DNA of 64,000 nucleotides from Leptospira mtsangambouensis (GTDB lineage Bacteria > Spirochaetota > Leptospiria > Leptospirales > Leptospiraceae): NCBI RefSeq assembly GCF_004770475.1, contig NZ_RQHK01000015.1, positions 186,001 through 250,000 of the forward strand, given 5' to 3'. Shown piece after piece: positions 7,964 to 17,800 of the stretch. How positions within the stretch are numbered: the first letter of the stretch is position 1; each line of letters begins with the position of its first letter. The position numbers were made by a program, and so were the translations under genes. The notes beneath the pieces are model-generated. The model was not told the DNA's origin. It saw nothing but the letters and a program-made list of their open reading frames with translations, and did no database searches.

Positions 7964-8541
7964 AACACAAACCAGGTAGACCCAAAAAAGGCCAAACACA
8001 AATCACAAGAGAATTTGTTTTGGATTCTGCTTGGGACTTGGTGATGGACCAGGGACTTTCTGAATTTCGACTGGCAGGACTTGCGGAAAATTTAGGTATC
8101 CGTACACCCTCACTTTACAACCACATCCGCGATTTAGAGGATGTGCGTAGGGAAATGAAAAGAAGGTCCTTGCAAATATTAGGTGATAGGCTTTCTCTGA
8201 AGTCCAAAACTTCGAATGGTGGATCCGAAGGAATTTCCGAATTTTTAAATACTTACAGAAGTTTTGCGAAGTCTCACCCCCATGTTTACCCTTTAACCAT
8301 TGAATCGACAGAATCCGATCCTGAACTAAAACCCATGGGTGATAGGATTTTGGAAACTTGCATGGAAGTCTTTCAGTTCCAAGCCTTGGATGAAACAGCA
8401 GTCCATAGGATTCGGATTTTACGTTCTCTCTTACACGGGTTTATTGTTTTAGAAGAAGCTGGCGGGTTTGGCCGGAAAGAATCCATTGAGGATAGTTTTA
8501 AGAAAATAACAGAATCATTGGAATCTGGTAGACTCTGGTAA
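7948..8541 (+). CDS. TetR/AcrR-family transcriptional regulator
   Basis: This 197-residue regulator has a very basic N-terminal arm (KKIKHKPGRPKKG) and a TetR helix-turn-helix over residues 24-70, with recognition-helix region IRTPSLYNHIRDLEDV. The C-terminal half resembles the TetR_C WHG-type ligand domain (LLHGFIVLEEAGGFG near 180). The gene overlaps the hydrolase gene by 16 bases. The best binding-site candidates are the two ACTAAT/ATTAGT palindromes upstream of the operon, which suggests autorepression relieved by a small ligand. The ligand is unknown. Confidence 0.9.
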   Translation: MAKKIKHKPGRPKKGQTQITREFVLDSAWDLVMDQGLSEFRLAGLAENLGIRTPSLYNHIRDLEDVRREMKRRSLQILGDRLSLKSKTSNGGSEGISEFLNTYRSFAKSHPHVYPLTIESTESDPELKPMGDRILETCMEVFQFQALDETAVHRIRILRSLLHGFIVLEEAGGFGRKESIEDSFKKITESLESGRLW

Positions 8542-8590
8542 AACTTTACTTTTCGGGAGAATGTGTCTGCGAAAACCTGGGTAAAGAATT

Positions 8591-10504
8591 ATGGCAGCAC
8601 TTACAATCACACTACCAGATGGAAGTTCCAAGGAACTAGAATCGGGTAAATCCTTTTCTGATTTCATCCAAGCCCAACTGCCTTTCTTGAAAGAGAAAGC
8701 TTTAGCCGTTGTTTTGTCCGATGGTCGCACCGTTGACCTTTCTTATATTCCTACGACGAACACCACAGTAAAGTTTCTCACCTTTGATGATACAGAAGGA
8801 AAAGAAGTTTTCCATCATTCCTCTGCCCACTTACTCGGTATGGCTGTCCAAAGGCTTTGGCCAGAGGCTCGTCTGACTGTTGGCCCAGTGATTGAAAATG
8901 GTCCTGGATTTTTCTTTTATGATATTGATTTTGGAACCATCATTTTAACCCCTGAGGACCTTCCAAAAATCGAAGCTGAAATGGCAAAGATAGTCAAAGA
9001 AGATCTCGTTGTCAAACGTTGGGAACTTTCTAAAGAAGAAGCTATCGAAAAGTTTAAAAAAGAAAACGAACCTTATAAAGTAGAACTCATCCAAGGATTC
9101 GATTCCGCATCTGTTTCGTTATACGGACAAGGGGAATGGTATGACCTTTGTCGTGGACCTCACGTGGCCCGCACTGGCCAACTCAAAGCTTTCAAACTCA
9201 CTGCTATTTCTGGTGCGTATTGGAAAGGGGACTCCAAAAACAAACAGCTCACTCGTATTTATGGTGTGTCTTTTCCCACCAAAAAACAGTTAGACGAATA
9301 TATCTTTCTCATTGAAGAAGCCAAAAAAAGAGATCATAGAAAACTGGGTAAAGAATTGGATCTTTTTAGTTTCCAAGACGAAGCTCCTGGGTTTCCGTTT
9401 TGGCATCCAAAGGGTACGGTTCTTTGGAACACTCTTGCTTCTTATATCCGTGAAGAATGTTTTCGTCGTGGATACCAAGAGATCAAAACCCCTGCGATTT
9501 TAAATTCCTCTCTTTGGAAAAAATCAGGCCATTGGGACAATTTTAAAGAGAACATGTATTTCACAGACATCGACGAAAGTGAATTTGCAGTGAAACCCAT
9601 GAACTGTCCTGGTTGTTGTTTGATTTACAAATACCATATGCACTCGTACAGAGAACTTCCCCTTCGGTTTATGGAACTTGGGAATGTACATCGCCATGAA
9701 ATGTCGGGCGTTCTTCATGGACTTTTTCGTGTGCGAGCATTCACACAAGATGATGCGCATATCTATGCACCGTTAGAAAAAGTAGAATCCGAAGTCGAGG
9801 ATATCATTGATTTTACTTTTGATGTGTATAAAAAATTTGGATTTACTGAATTCAAAACTTTTATTGCGACAAGGCCAGAAAAATCACAAGGAAGTGATGA
9901 AGATTGGAATCTCGCCACACAAGCATTACACGATGCTTTGAAGAAAAAAGGAATCGAATACGGAATCAAAGAAGGGGACGGTGCTTTTTACGGACCTAAA
10001 ATTGAATTCAATATTAAAGATTCCTTAGGTAGGTTATGGCAATGCGGAACCGTACAAATTGACTTCTCTATGCCGAATCGTTTTGAACTCGACTTCACTG
10101 CTTCAGATGGAAAAAAACATGCACCAGTGATGATCCATAGAGCTATCTACGGATCTTTGGAAAGGTTCATTGGAATCCTCATCGAACACTTCGAAGGGAA
10201 ATTCCCACTTTGGTTAAATCCGACACAAATTCGTGTCTTAACTGTGGCAGAAGTACATAGTGATTATGCTAAAGAAGTATATCAAGATTTGGTAATGCAA
10301 GGTTTCCGAGTCGAGATGGACCTTCGTAATGAAAAGATTGGTAGTAAAATTAGGGATTCCATCCTAAAACGAAGTAGTTACACTTTGATTTTAGGTGATA
10401 AAGAAAAAGAATCAGGTTCTATCTCCTTCCGAAAGATGGGAGAAGAGAAAACAGAAACAGTTTCTCGAGATGGATTTCTTTCTCTTTTGAAAGGGGATCT
10501 TTAA
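8591..10504 (+). CDS. thrS: Threonyl-tRNA synthetase
   Basis: This 637-residue class II synthetase charges tRNA-Thr and edits Ser-tRNA-Thr. The N-terminal TGS domain (1-62) is followed by the editing domain with HHSSAHLLG (HxxxH, near 76-80) and CRGPHVA (CxxxH). The catalytic core has the zinc-ligand Cys motif MNCPGC, motif 2 residues in [14 protein letters not shown], and motif 3 around [18 protein letters not shown]. The C-terminal anticodon-binding domain ends in [10 protein letters not shown]. Full length matches the family. It leads the thrS-infC-rpmI-rplT cluster found in many bacteria, here with one extra gene inserted after it. Confidence 0.98.
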   Translation: MAALTITLPDGSSKELESGKSFSDFIQAQLPFLKEKALAVVLSDGRTVDLSYIPTTNTTVKFLTFDDTEGKEVFHHSSAHLLGMAVQRLWPEARLTVGPVIENGPGFFFYDIDFGTIILTPEDLPKIEAEMAKIVKEDLVVKRWELSKEEAIEKFKKENEPYKVELIQGFDSASVSLYGQGEWYDLCRGPHVARTGQLKAFKLTAISGAYWKGDSKNKQLTRIYGVSFPTKKQLDEYIFLIEEAKKRDHRKLGKELDLFSFQDEAPGFPFWHPKGTVLWNTLASYIREECFRRGYQEIKTPAILNSSLWKKSGHWDNFKENMYFTDIDESEFAVKPMNCPGCCLIYKYHMHSYRELPLRFMELGNVHRHEMSGVLHGLFRVRAFTQDDAHIYAPLEKVESEVEDIIDFTFDVYKKFGFTEFKTFIATRPEKSQGSDEDWNLATQALHDALKKKGIEYGIKEGDGAFYGPKIEFNIKDSLGRLWQCGTVQIDFSMPNRFELDFTASDGKKHAPVMIHRAIYGSLERFIGILIEHFEGKFPLWLNPTQIRVLTVAEVHSDYAKEVYQDLVMQGFRVEMDLRNEKIGSKIRDSILKRSSYTLILGDKEKESGSISFRKMGEEKTETVSRDGFLSLLKGDL

Positions 10505-10517
10505 ATAAAGAAATTTC

Positions 10518-10545
10518 TTGACTAACACTTGGGGGGATCTACACT
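10518..10545 (+). promoter_or_regulatory. Probable sigma-70 promoter after thrS
   Basis: TTGACT (10518-10523) and TACACT (10540-10545) are 16 bases apart. The -35 is preceded by AAATTTC, giving the 12-mer AAATTTCTTGAC that recurs at the promoter-like element at 60793-60804. The predicted transcription start is at about 10552, at the GTG codon at 10553. Confidence 0.5.
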
Positions 10546-10552
10546 CCCTCCA

Positions 10553-11434
10553 GTGCCTCAAAAGCTAATCATCACCAAACAAACCAGTCCGGTCATTTAC
10601 GATTTGGATCTTCCCATCCATCCACCGTATGATGCCCGTGATGCGTTCGATGCCATTCCCATGCAGCTCCTTCCCTATGCGGATGGACTCACTGTGGGTT
10701 GGAAGGTGAGTCCTATGCAGTTTGTCGATGGACTTGGTCGTGATTTAAAGTTAGATTGTCCAAGCATTGTGATTACCGGGGGACAAAACCTAGGGGATAC
10801 TCCTGTGGTGCTCTATGTTGTTGCGGCTTTTTACGATAAAGAAAATCGCCTACTTTCTTGCCAGACTAGCGAACATATTGTCCAACCTTGGGAAAGTTAC
10901 GATATCCCAGGGCTTTGGAGCCGATTTCCATTTCCCATCACCGAAATTGCAAGAGCCTCTGTGGGGATTACTTCCTACGGTTGGGAAGATCCAAGGCCAG
11001 AAGAAACCCAGATCCTTTCCAAAAGGAAGCCAAAACCCGAAACCAAATACGAATGGAAACGGGAGGGGGGAGTGGTTGGCTCCTATAGTTTCCAAAAATG
11101 GAACCCAGGTGTTGGAGACCTCCTTCTTGCCACAGAACCTCTCACGAAAGAAAACCGCGTCCGCATTCGTTTGGAGCGCCGAAAAAGTGAAGGGCTTAGT
11201 TACCTGGCACTTGTCCAGTCCCAATCACCAAAACATCTTGCCAAAACCCACGATCATTTGATCCAATATGCCATTTATACGCAAGATGGCCGACTTTTCC
11301 ATGGCGGGTCTTGTATGGGAATGGGAAATCACGGGGATTTGGTCTCTCTGGTTCCCATTTTGCCAGAGTTATTAGAGTCTCCCTCCTTGTATTTAGAACT
11401 GGTTGTCTGGGAAGGTCCTTCCGGCTCGCTTTAA
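10553..11434 (+). CDS. Conserved hypothetical protein between thrS and infC
   Basis: I do not recognise this protein of about 293 residues. It has no signal peptide or membrane segment and looks like a soluble mixed alpha/beta protein, with a basic linker (LSKRKPKPETKYEWKRE) between an N-terminal ~170-residue part and a C-terminal ~115-residue part ending in VVWEGPSGSL. Its start is uncertain. A TTG at 10529 would add eight residues but lies inside the predicted promoter, whereas GTG 10553 sits at the predicted transcription start. The place of the gene inside a translation-gene cluster suggests housekeeping expression, but nothing in the sequence shows a link to translation. Confidence 0.75.
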   Translation: MPQKLIITKQTSPVIYDLDLPIHPPYDARDAFDAIPMQLLPYADGLTVGWKVSPMQFVDGLGRDLKLDCPSIVITGGQNLGDTPVVLYVVAAFYDKENRLLSCQTSEHIVQPWESYDIPGLWSRFPFPITEIARASVGITSYGWEDPRPEETQILSKRKPKPETKYEWKREGGVVGSYSFQKWNPGVGDLLLATEPLTKENRVRIRLERRKSEGLSYLALVQSQSPKHLAKTHDHLIQYAIYTQDGRLFHGGSCMGMGNHGDLVSLVPILPELLESPSLYLELVVWEGPSGSL

Positions 11435-11487
11435 CTCCTTTCCTTACGCAATTCCCAAAGAAATGTACTTGCGTGCCTCGTTTTTCA

Positions 11488-11518
11488 TCCGAAATTGGAA
11501 ATTGAAAGAAATTTCGGA
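11488..11518 (+). promoter_or_regulatory. Hairpin covering the infC ribosome-binding site
   Basis: TCCGAAATT (11488-11496) pairs perfectly with AATTTCGGA (11510-11518) across a 13-base loop. The 3' arm contains GGA of the only Shine-Dalgarno of infC (GGAG 11516-11519, five bases before ATG). A second weaker stem, ACGCAA 11446-11451 with TTGCGT 11469-11474, lies upstream. This fits translational control of infC-rpmI-rplT, perhaps by L20 or IF3, as known in other bacteria; the regulator is inferred. Confidence 0.55.
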
Positions 11519-11524
11519 GACTGA

Positions 11525-12088
11525 ATGCAGAAACGGCCCAACCCTAGAGGGAACCCAAACCAAGATAAATTCGCCCACATCAGAATTAACGAACAAATTA
11601 CCAATGTAGCATCGATCCGACTCGTCTCTGACGAAGGGTCTGACATCGTTACTCTGGAAGAAGCTCTGAAAAGAGCTAAGGAAGCTAACCTTGATTTGGT
11701 GGAAGTCTCGGGAGACCAAGATGTTCACGTCTGTAAGTTGATCGATTTTGGAAAATACAAATTCGAACTTCTTAAAAAAACGAAAGAAGCGAAAAAGAAA
11801 CAACACGTTGTCACGGTGAAAGAAATTAAAATCCGCCCGCGGATTGATAACCATGACTTCGAGATTAAGAAGCGTCATGCTTTAGAATTCTTGCAAAAGG
11901 GTGATAAAGTAAAAGTGACTCTTCGATTCCGAGGCAGAGAGATGGTTCACTCTGAAATTGGAATGAATATTGTTAACCGGTTTGTCGAGGACCTAAAAGA
12001 GCATGCCTCTCCCGAAAAAATGCCGGTACACGACGGAAAGACGATAGTGGTCGTGATGAACCCAATTAGTGAGAAAACTAAAGGATAA
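11525..12088 (+). CDS. infC: Translation initiation factor IF-3
   Basis: This 187-residue protein binds the 30S subunit and controls start-codon choice and subunit dissociation. It carries the IF3 N-domain motif RINEQITN followed by the linker helix ([18 protein letters not shown]) and the C-domain [30 protein letters not shown] and FRGREMVH. It begins with an ordinary ATG, unlike the AUU start used for autoregulation in enterobacteria, but the ribosome site lies in a hairpin that may provide control instead. It is followed at once by rpmI and rplT. Confidence 0.98.
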   Translation: MQKRPNPRGNPNQDKFAHIRINEQITNVASIRLVSDEGSDIVTLEEALKRAKEANLDLVEVSGDQDVHVCKLIDFGKYKFELLKKTKEAKKKQHVVTVKEIKIRPRIDNHDFEIKKRHALEFLQKGDKVKVTLRFRGREMVHSEIGMNIVNRFVEDLKEHASPEKMPVHDGKTIVVVMNPISEKTKG

Positions 12089-12096
12089 AAACAACT

Positions 12097-12297
12097 ATGT
12101 ATAAACTAAAAACAAACAGGGCAGCAGCCAAACGTTTTAAGTTTACCAAGTCTGGTAAAATTAAACGCGGTTGTGCGTTCCGAAGACATATCTTAGAGAA
12201 AAAATCTCCTAAGATGAAACACCAAAGCCGTGGAATGCACCTCATCCATGAAACCGATTATAACCGTGTAGAAAAACTTCTACCTTACGGAGGTTAA
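12097..12297 (+). CDS. rpmI: 50S ribosomal protein L35 (bL35)
   Basis: A 66-residue basic protein with the bL35 pattern: [20 protein letters not shown] at the start, [13 protein letters not shown] in the middle, and a tail running through [13 protein letters not shown]. It is a component of the large ribosomal subunit. The gene lies eight bases after infC and three before rplT, in the standard infC-rpmI-rplT order. Its last codons carry the GGAGG ribosome site of rplT, so the two are probably coupled in translation. Confidence 0.97.
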   Translation: MYKLKTNRAAAKRFKFTKSGKIKRGCAFRRHILEKKSPKMKHQSRGMHLIHETDYNRVEKLLPYGG

Positions 12298-12300
12298 ACG

Positions 12301-12654
12301 ATGCCACGCGCAGTCAACGGAACCATCCATAAGAATCGTAGAAAAAAAGTTCTCGCTAAAGCAAAAGGTTTTAGAGGCGGACGTTCAAAACTTTTCAGAA
12401 CAGCAAAATCTGCTGTGATGAAAGCTGGTCAATGGGCATACCGTGACCGTAGAAAGAAGAAGTCCGAATTCCGTAAACTTTGGATTACAAGAATCAATGC
12501 TGCAGTAAGAGAAAATGGAATGTCTTATTCAAAATTCATCCATGCACTCAAAACACACGGAATCAACTTAGATCGTAAAACTTTGGCTGACCTTGCTTAC
12601 AACCACAAAGAAGTATTCAACGCCATCGTAGAAAAAACCAAAGTCGCTAAGTAA
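12301..12654 (+). CDS. rplT: 50S ribosomal protein L20 (bL20)
   Basis: This 117-residue protein matches bL20 along its whole length: [26 protein letters not shown], then [22 protein letters not shown], then [25 protein letters not shown]. It is an early assembly protein of the 50S subunit and in several bacteria also represses its own operon by binding the leader mRNA. The ribosome site GGAGG overlaps the end of rpmI. A strong hairpin follows 14 bases after the stop. Confidence 0.98.
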   Translation: MPRAVNGTIHKNRRKKVLAKAKGFRGGRSKLFRTAKSAVMKAGQWAYRDRRKKKSEFRKLWITRINAAVRENGMSYSKFIHALKTHGINLDRKTLADLAYNHKEVFNAIVEKTKVAK

Positions 12655-12668
12655 ATTAGTGCTTGATT

Positions 12669-12697
12669 GGAATAGAATGGCTCGGCTATTCTATTCC
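12669..12697 (+). promoter_or_regulatory. Strong hairpin between rplT and the coiled-coil gene
   Basis: GGAATAGAAT (12669-12678) pairs perfectly with ATTCTATTCC (12688-12697), and GGC/GCT bases extend the stem to about 13 pairs with a TCG triloop. There is no T-run after it, so it is not a classic terminator. It ends just before the likely ribosome site (CGGA 12700-12703) of the next gene and may be a processing, attenuation or stability element. Confidence 0.55.
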
Positions 12698-12711
12698 ATC
12701 GGATTGTTATC

Positions 12712-13350
12712 ATGTTAAAAATCGAAACCATTGAAGAGCTAGAAAGTAAAGTTGTTAAGGCTTTGGAGTTAATCCAAGACCTGAGAACGGAAAATGCACG
12801 CCTGGAGACGGAAAACGAATCCCTTCGTGCGGAAAACGACCAAATGAAGCTCGCAATGGAGGAGAAGGAACGTGAACTAAAAACACTTCGTTCCCAACTC
12901 CAAGACGCAAACGATGAGTTAAACCAACTCCGCGAAAGGGAAGGACTTTTGGAATCCAAAGTCCACCAACTCCTTGGTCGTTTGGATGGACTTCCTACCA
13001 CAGGAAGTTCGGCTCCCAAATCACAACCAAACACAGATTCTAGTCCTGTCGAACCGGCGGTTGCAGCAGGGACTGCGGCGATTCCCAGCCTCGTGACAGA
13101 CGAAGATGATGAAATCATTTTACTTGATGAAGACGAATCAGAATTCCAAACAGAAGATGTTTTGGAAAAACCTCCTGCTTCTGCTTCCTTTGAAAAAGAA
13201 GAACTAGTTGTCGAATCAGAGGAAGAAGTTCCTACCGTAGAAATCGATGAAGATGATGACATCATCATTGACGACGATGACGAAGCGATCAGTGTGTTTG
13301 ATGCTGACGACGACGATGATTTTTTAATTATCGAAGACGATCCTAAATAA
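12712..13350 (+). CDS. Coiled-coil protein with acidic tail, upstream of zapA (ZapB-like position)
   Basis: Residues 5-92 form a continuous heptad-rich coiled coil (ENARLETENESLRAENDQMK). Residues 100-130 are a low-complexity Ser/Pro/Ala linker. Residues 130-212 are a strongly acidic tail with repeated blocks of Asp and Glu alternating with II, LL or FL. The size and the coiled coil resemble ZapB or YiiU-type division proteins only in general character. The gene lies five bases before zapA, so a cell-division role at the Z-ring is a reasonable guess, not a demonstrated one. The acidic tail is unlike ZapB of enterobacteria. Confidence 0.75.
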   Translation: MLKIETIEELESKVVKALELIQDLRTENARLETENESLRAENDQMKLAMEEKERELKTLRSQLQDANDELNQLREREGLLESKVHQLLGRLDGLPTTGSSAPKSQPNTDSSPVEPAVAAGTAAIPSLVTDEDDEIILLDEDESEFQTEDVLEKPPASASFEKEELVVESEEEVPTVEIDEDDDIIIDDDDEAISVFDADDDDDFLIIEDDPK

Positions 13351-13355
13351 ATTTT

Positions 13356-13673
13356 ATGGCAGAGTCTGCCCCAAAGTCACAGAAAATAACCAAACAGATC
13401 TTTGGTGAAACTTATACCATTGTAGGTGAGGCTTCCTCGGGATATATTTCTGAGGTGGCTGATTACGTAGAATCTCGTTTGAATGAATTGTCGAAGGCTT
13501 TGCCTGCGGCATCCAAAACAAAATTGGCAGTGCTTTGTGCTCTCAATTTAGCAGATGAATTATTTCAAATGAGAGATGTTTCCGCAAAGGCAAAAGAAAA
13601 TCCCGAACTAGAAGAACGAACAAAGAAGATCATTTCTCTATTAGAAGAGGGGATCATTGGGGATCATTTTTGA
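13356..13673 (+). CDS. zapA: Cell division protein ZapA
   Basis: A 105-residue ZapA-family protein, which binds and bundles FtsZ filaments at mid-cell. The N-terminal beta-hairpin domain (ITKQIFGETYTIVGEASSGYISEVADYVESRLNE, in part) is typical, followed by a helix around LAVLCALNLADELFQM and a C-terminal coiled region. No strong Shine-Dalgarno is visible before the ATG, so translation may be coupled to the upstream coiled-coil gene. The stop overlaps the TTG start of ygfA. The zapA-ygfA order is also seen in gammaproteobacteria, where 6S RNA lies between them; here there is no room for it. Confidence 0.85.
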   Translation: MAESAPKSQKITKQIFGETYTIVGEASSGYISEVADYVESRLNELSKALPAASKTKLAVLCALNLADELFQMRDVSAKAKENPELEERTKKIISLLEEGIIGDHF

Positions 13674-14254
13674 ATCCAATTTCCAAAGAAGATGCTAGGA
13701 ACATTCTAAAAAAAAACCTCCCGAACCTTCCTGAACGGGAAGACCATGAAGCGGCCATCTTAAAACGATTGTACCCGCTTTTGCAAGGCAAATCAAAAAT
13801 CATCACATATGCACCGGACCTTCGGTACGAAGTGGACGTACTTCCAATCATTGAGTCCTGTCCTCTCCCGAGGCCAACTGGATTTATTGAAGCCAGACAT
13901 TCTGCCAAATGGTATTTTCCTCGAATGAATGCAGAAAAAAACCTTCGGTTCCTTCGTCCCTATTCCTTTGAAAAAAATGCAATGGGACTTTTTGAACCAA
14001 TTGGAGATGAGGAGATCTCCGTAGAGGATGCCGATTTGATTCTTGTGCCGGCCCTCGGATTCAATGAAAAAGGATACCGGTTGGGTCGAGGTGGTGGGTA
14101 TTACGATCGCATTTTAAATTCAGAATCTCTCCAAAAGAAAACTGTAGGACTTAGTTTTTCTAAACTTTTTCCCGTCCCATTTCTTGCAGAGAATCACGAT
14201 TTAAAAATAGGAAAAATGATTACGGAAACTCAGATTCATTCGTTTTTAGATTGA
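13670..14254 (+). CDS. ygfA: 5-formyltetrahydrofolate cyclo-ligase
   Basis: This 194-residue enzyme converts 5-formyl-THF to 5,10-methenyl-THF using ATP, rescuing folate from a dead-end form. The ATP- and folate-site signature VPALGFNEKGYRLGRGGGYYDRIL (in part) is intact near residues 128-150, and the conserved N-terminal Arg/Lys segment (SKEDARNILKKNLP) is present. It begins with TTG overlapping the zapA stop by four bases, so it depends on coupled translation. Length is normal for the family. Confidence 0.92.
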   Translation: MNPISKEDARNILKKNLPNLPEREDHEAAILKRLYPLLQGKSKIITYAPDLRYEVDVLPIIESCPLPRPTGFIEARHSAKWYFPRMNAEKNLRFLRPYSFEKNAMGLFEPIGDEEISVEDADLILVPALGFNEKGYRLGRGGGYYDRILNSESLQKKTVGLSFSKLFPVPFLAENHDLKIGKMITETQIHSFLD

Positions 14255-14290
14255 ATCCGTGAAGGATTCTGACACGATTCCAGGTAGCAT

Positions 14291-14794
14291 ATGGACCAAG
14301 AAACATTACTCACATCCCTGGCGGAAAAAACCAAAATGGAACAAGAGTCCGATCTGGGAGACTTGGAACAGTTCCTTACGTTTACCATTGATAAAGAATT
14401 TTTCGGAATTCGTTTACTCTTGGTACATGAAATTTTAAAACCAGTTTTAATCACTCGGATTCCCAATGTAGATGATTACATTTTAGGTGTGATCAACCTC
14501 CGTGGAGAGATCATTCCCATTGTGGATTTGAAAAAAAGATTCCATGGAGCCGATTCTGAAATTTTTCCAATTTCAAGGATCATTGTCATCATGTTAGATG
14601 AAAAAAGAATCGGTGTCCTCGTTGATGAGGTCAAACAAGTTGTCAAAATCCAAAAAGATTTTATCAGTTATACAACGGATGACTTGTCGTTAAACTATAG
14701 TAAGATGGTTGAGTCGGTATCTAGATACGAAGACCATTTGATTTTGAATTTGGATTTGGAACAAATTGTTGATTTTGTTTCATCCGCAAAGTAA
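14291..14794 (+). CDS. cheW: Chemotaxis adaptor protein CheW
   Basis: This 167-residue CheW-domain protein links chemoreceptors to CheA in the signalling array. The double beta-barrel pattern is clear: LTFTIDKEFFGIRLLLVHEI, IPNVDDYILGVINLRGEIIPIVDLKKRF (in part), and IGVLVDEVKQVV. About 28 extra residues precede the domain. It opens a compact cheW-cheA-cheB-cheY operon in which the gaps are 18 bases or less. The receptor and CheR are not in the window. Confidence 0.95.
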   Translation: MDQETLLTSLAEKTKMEQESDLGDLEQFLTFTIDKEFFGIRLLLVHEILKPVLITRIPNVDDYILGVINLRGEIIPIVDLKKRFHGADSEIFPISRIIVIMLDEKRIGVLVDEVKQVVKIQKDFISYTTDDLSLNYSKMVESVSRYEDHLILNLDLEQIVDFVSSAK

Positions 14795-14812
14795 CGAGAA
14801 AGGGATACGACA

Positions 14813-17800
14813 TTGGCTGGAATTTTAGGCGAATACACAGAAGTTTTCCTGGAAGAATCTGAGGACCAAATTGAGGAATTAAATTCCAATTTGGTAAAAC
14901 TCGAAAAAGACCATGAAAACCCAGAAATCATCAATGACATCTTTCGTGCGGCACACTCTTTAAAAAGTTCTTCTGCCTTTGTCGGTTTATACAATTTATC
15001 CGACTTAGCCCATACGATGGAAAACCTTCTCCAAAAAATTCGAGAAGGTAGTTTAGAAATCAACGTTAAACTTGTTAATTTACTGTTTGAATGTTTTGAT
15101 CTAATCAAACAAGTGATCGAAGGTGTTGCTAACGGTGTAAAGGTGGAAACTCCTTTTACAGACATGATTAAAAAACTTCAAGACTATGAAGCCTCACCAA
15201 CTCAATCTGGAACTTCCAAACCCAGCGAGGCCAAAACATCGAAAGAAAGTTCTTTATCATCGATCACCTTAAATGAGGAAGAAATTTCTGAAATCCGTCA
15301 GTCCCTAAAAGAGGACAGTGATTTAACTGCATTTTCTGTTCAGTTAAAATTAAAAGACGAAACACCTATGCAAAATTTGAGACTTCTTTTGATTTTGCAA
15401 TCGGTGAAACAATCAGGTGTCATCATTAAATGTAATCCGTCTGAAGATGCATTGGACAATGGCCAAGGAAGTTTCGCACTTTCCTTTGTCACCGTCACCA
15501 GACTGAACAGACAAGAATTACATGTGCAGTGTAATATCGATATGGTGGATACGCTTTCTGTAGAAGAAATTAAACTTCCCGAAACAGAAATGGAAGCTCT
15601 TGAAAAAAAGACTGATGCCTCTAACAATTCATCCACAAACACAATGTCCACACATTCTGATTCAGAGGAAAAACAGGTAACAAAAGGATCTGCTAACTTT
15701 GAAAAGGCGGTCACAGATTCTAAAGTTGTGATGAGAACCATTAAGGTATCGTCTGACAAACTAGACCAACTCATGAATAACGTGGGGGAACTTGTCATTA
15801 CCAACTCCGGATTCCAAAAAATCTATGATGATTTAGTGGCGCAATTCGGTGAAGATTCATTATTCAATGAACTCAAAGGAAAAATAGACCAAATCAATCG
15901 AATTTCCAAAGACCTACAAACCGGAATTATGAATATCCGAATGGTTCCGATTGGATCTGTATTCAACAGGTTCACAAGGCTCATTCGTGATCTTTCTTTG
16001 GAAACAGGCAAACAAGTGAATCTGGTATTACGTGGTGAAAACACAGAACTAGATAAAAAAGTAATCGATGCCATTGGGGAACCACTCATCCACCTCATTC
16101 GTAATTCAGTCGATCATGGAATTGAGTCTCCTTCCGAAAGACGAGCGGCCGGCAAACCAGAAGAAGGAACTGTGGAGCTGAATGCCTACCAAGGTGGATC
16201 CAATATCCTTGTCGAAATCCGGGATGATGGAAAGGGATTAAACAAAGATAAGATTCTAAAAAAAGCCATCGAACGTGGACTTGTGAGTGATACCGATGCA
16301 CAGAACCTTTCTGAATCCGATATCTTCCAGTTTATCTTTGCGCCAGGTTTTTCTACTGCTGATAAAATCTCCGATATTTCTGGTCGCGGTGTGGGGATGA
16401 ACGTAGTCAATAAACTCATTGAAGAGTTTAAAGGTAAAATTCTCATCCATTCCGAAGAAGGGAAGGGATCTTCCTTCACCTTATCTTTCCCACAAGCACT
16501 TGCCATCATTCCATCCATCCTTGTGATTATGGAAGAAGAAGTGTATGCTTTCCCCCTTTCCGAAGTTTCCGAAACCATCAAGGTCAATTTGGACCAAATC
16601 ACTACTTTGGAAGGACACGAAATCATCAACTTACGAGGAGAAGTTCTACCAATCTATCGTTTGAATCGTATCCTTGGCCTTGCTGATAAACAAGATATGG
16701 TGGAAGTTCCTGTGGTCATCGTGAACTACAAAACCAGAAAACTTGGTTTTATGGTCGATGATTTGATTGGAAAACATGAAACAGTCATCAAGTCTCTTGG
16801 TAAAAACTTCAAAGACATCCAAGGTCTAACAGGTGCCACCATTATGGGAGATGGAACCATTATCCTGGTTTTGGACATTCCTGGTCTTGTGGAAATTGCC
16901 GCAGATAAAGTGGACTGGTCTGACAAGTTGGTTGCTGGTGAAATGATGAAGAGGGCCTCTACCATTCGTTCTTTGGAGATGTCTGATTCTGAGTTTATGT
17001 TCAAATCCAATCACCCAACAAACCGCTATAATGCGAAGTTGATTGAATTACGTGCCAAAGACAAATCACGAGTTAAAAAAGATAAACATAAAATTGAAAA
17101 ACACGTGATTGTTCCAAAAGAAGAAGTTTTTGCGGAAGAACCTGTCACCAATCTGAAAATCACTACTGAGGTGATCAAAACAGAAACAGAAGTGAATGGG
17201 GATTCTGGTGAATCTTCTAAATCGGCTACAGCAACACTTGTGATCGATCACAAAACAGATGAAATCCATCGTTTGGCTGATGTTGCAAAAATCGAAAATG
17301 TAAAGTTAACCGAAAGAGAACAAGCCGCGGAAATCATCAAAGGTTTTGTGGAACAAAAAGAAGAACGTTTGAATCAAGTGGCTGCTTTGAACTCCGACGC
17401 GATTAATGAGATCATGTCTTCCAAAGATATCAAAAAGCTGGAAAATATTGTGAATACTGGTATGATGAATGCCGGTGTCGTACTCTCTCAGTTAGTTGGT
17501 AAAGAAGTGGAACTTTTTATTCCAGAAATCAAACTGACCGATAGAGAAGGGTTGGCGAAAGAATTCCGATATTCTATGGATCAGTTTTTTGGAATGAAAA
17601 TCCGTATGACAGGGGATCTCAACGGAAACCTTCTTATGATGTTTTCTGAAGAAAATGGATCGGAAATTGCAAAAGAGTTACTTGGGTCAGAAGATGCCAA
17701 GTATGCAGAAGGAAGCATTCATAAACTATCAGAGGATATGGTTTCTGTTTTATCTGAAATTTCCAATATCGTTTGTTCCAGCGTAATGAACTCCCTATCG

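Noticed and set aside
10504..10520. AAGAAATTTCTT palindrome after thrS as a terminator
   Set aside because: The stem has no loop or T-run and overlaps the -35 region of a better promoter candidate.
12597..13268. 223-codon Ser-rich frame opposite the acidic coiled-coil gene
   Set aside because: Low-complexity mirror of GAx codons for Asp/Glu; overlaps rplT and has no start signals.
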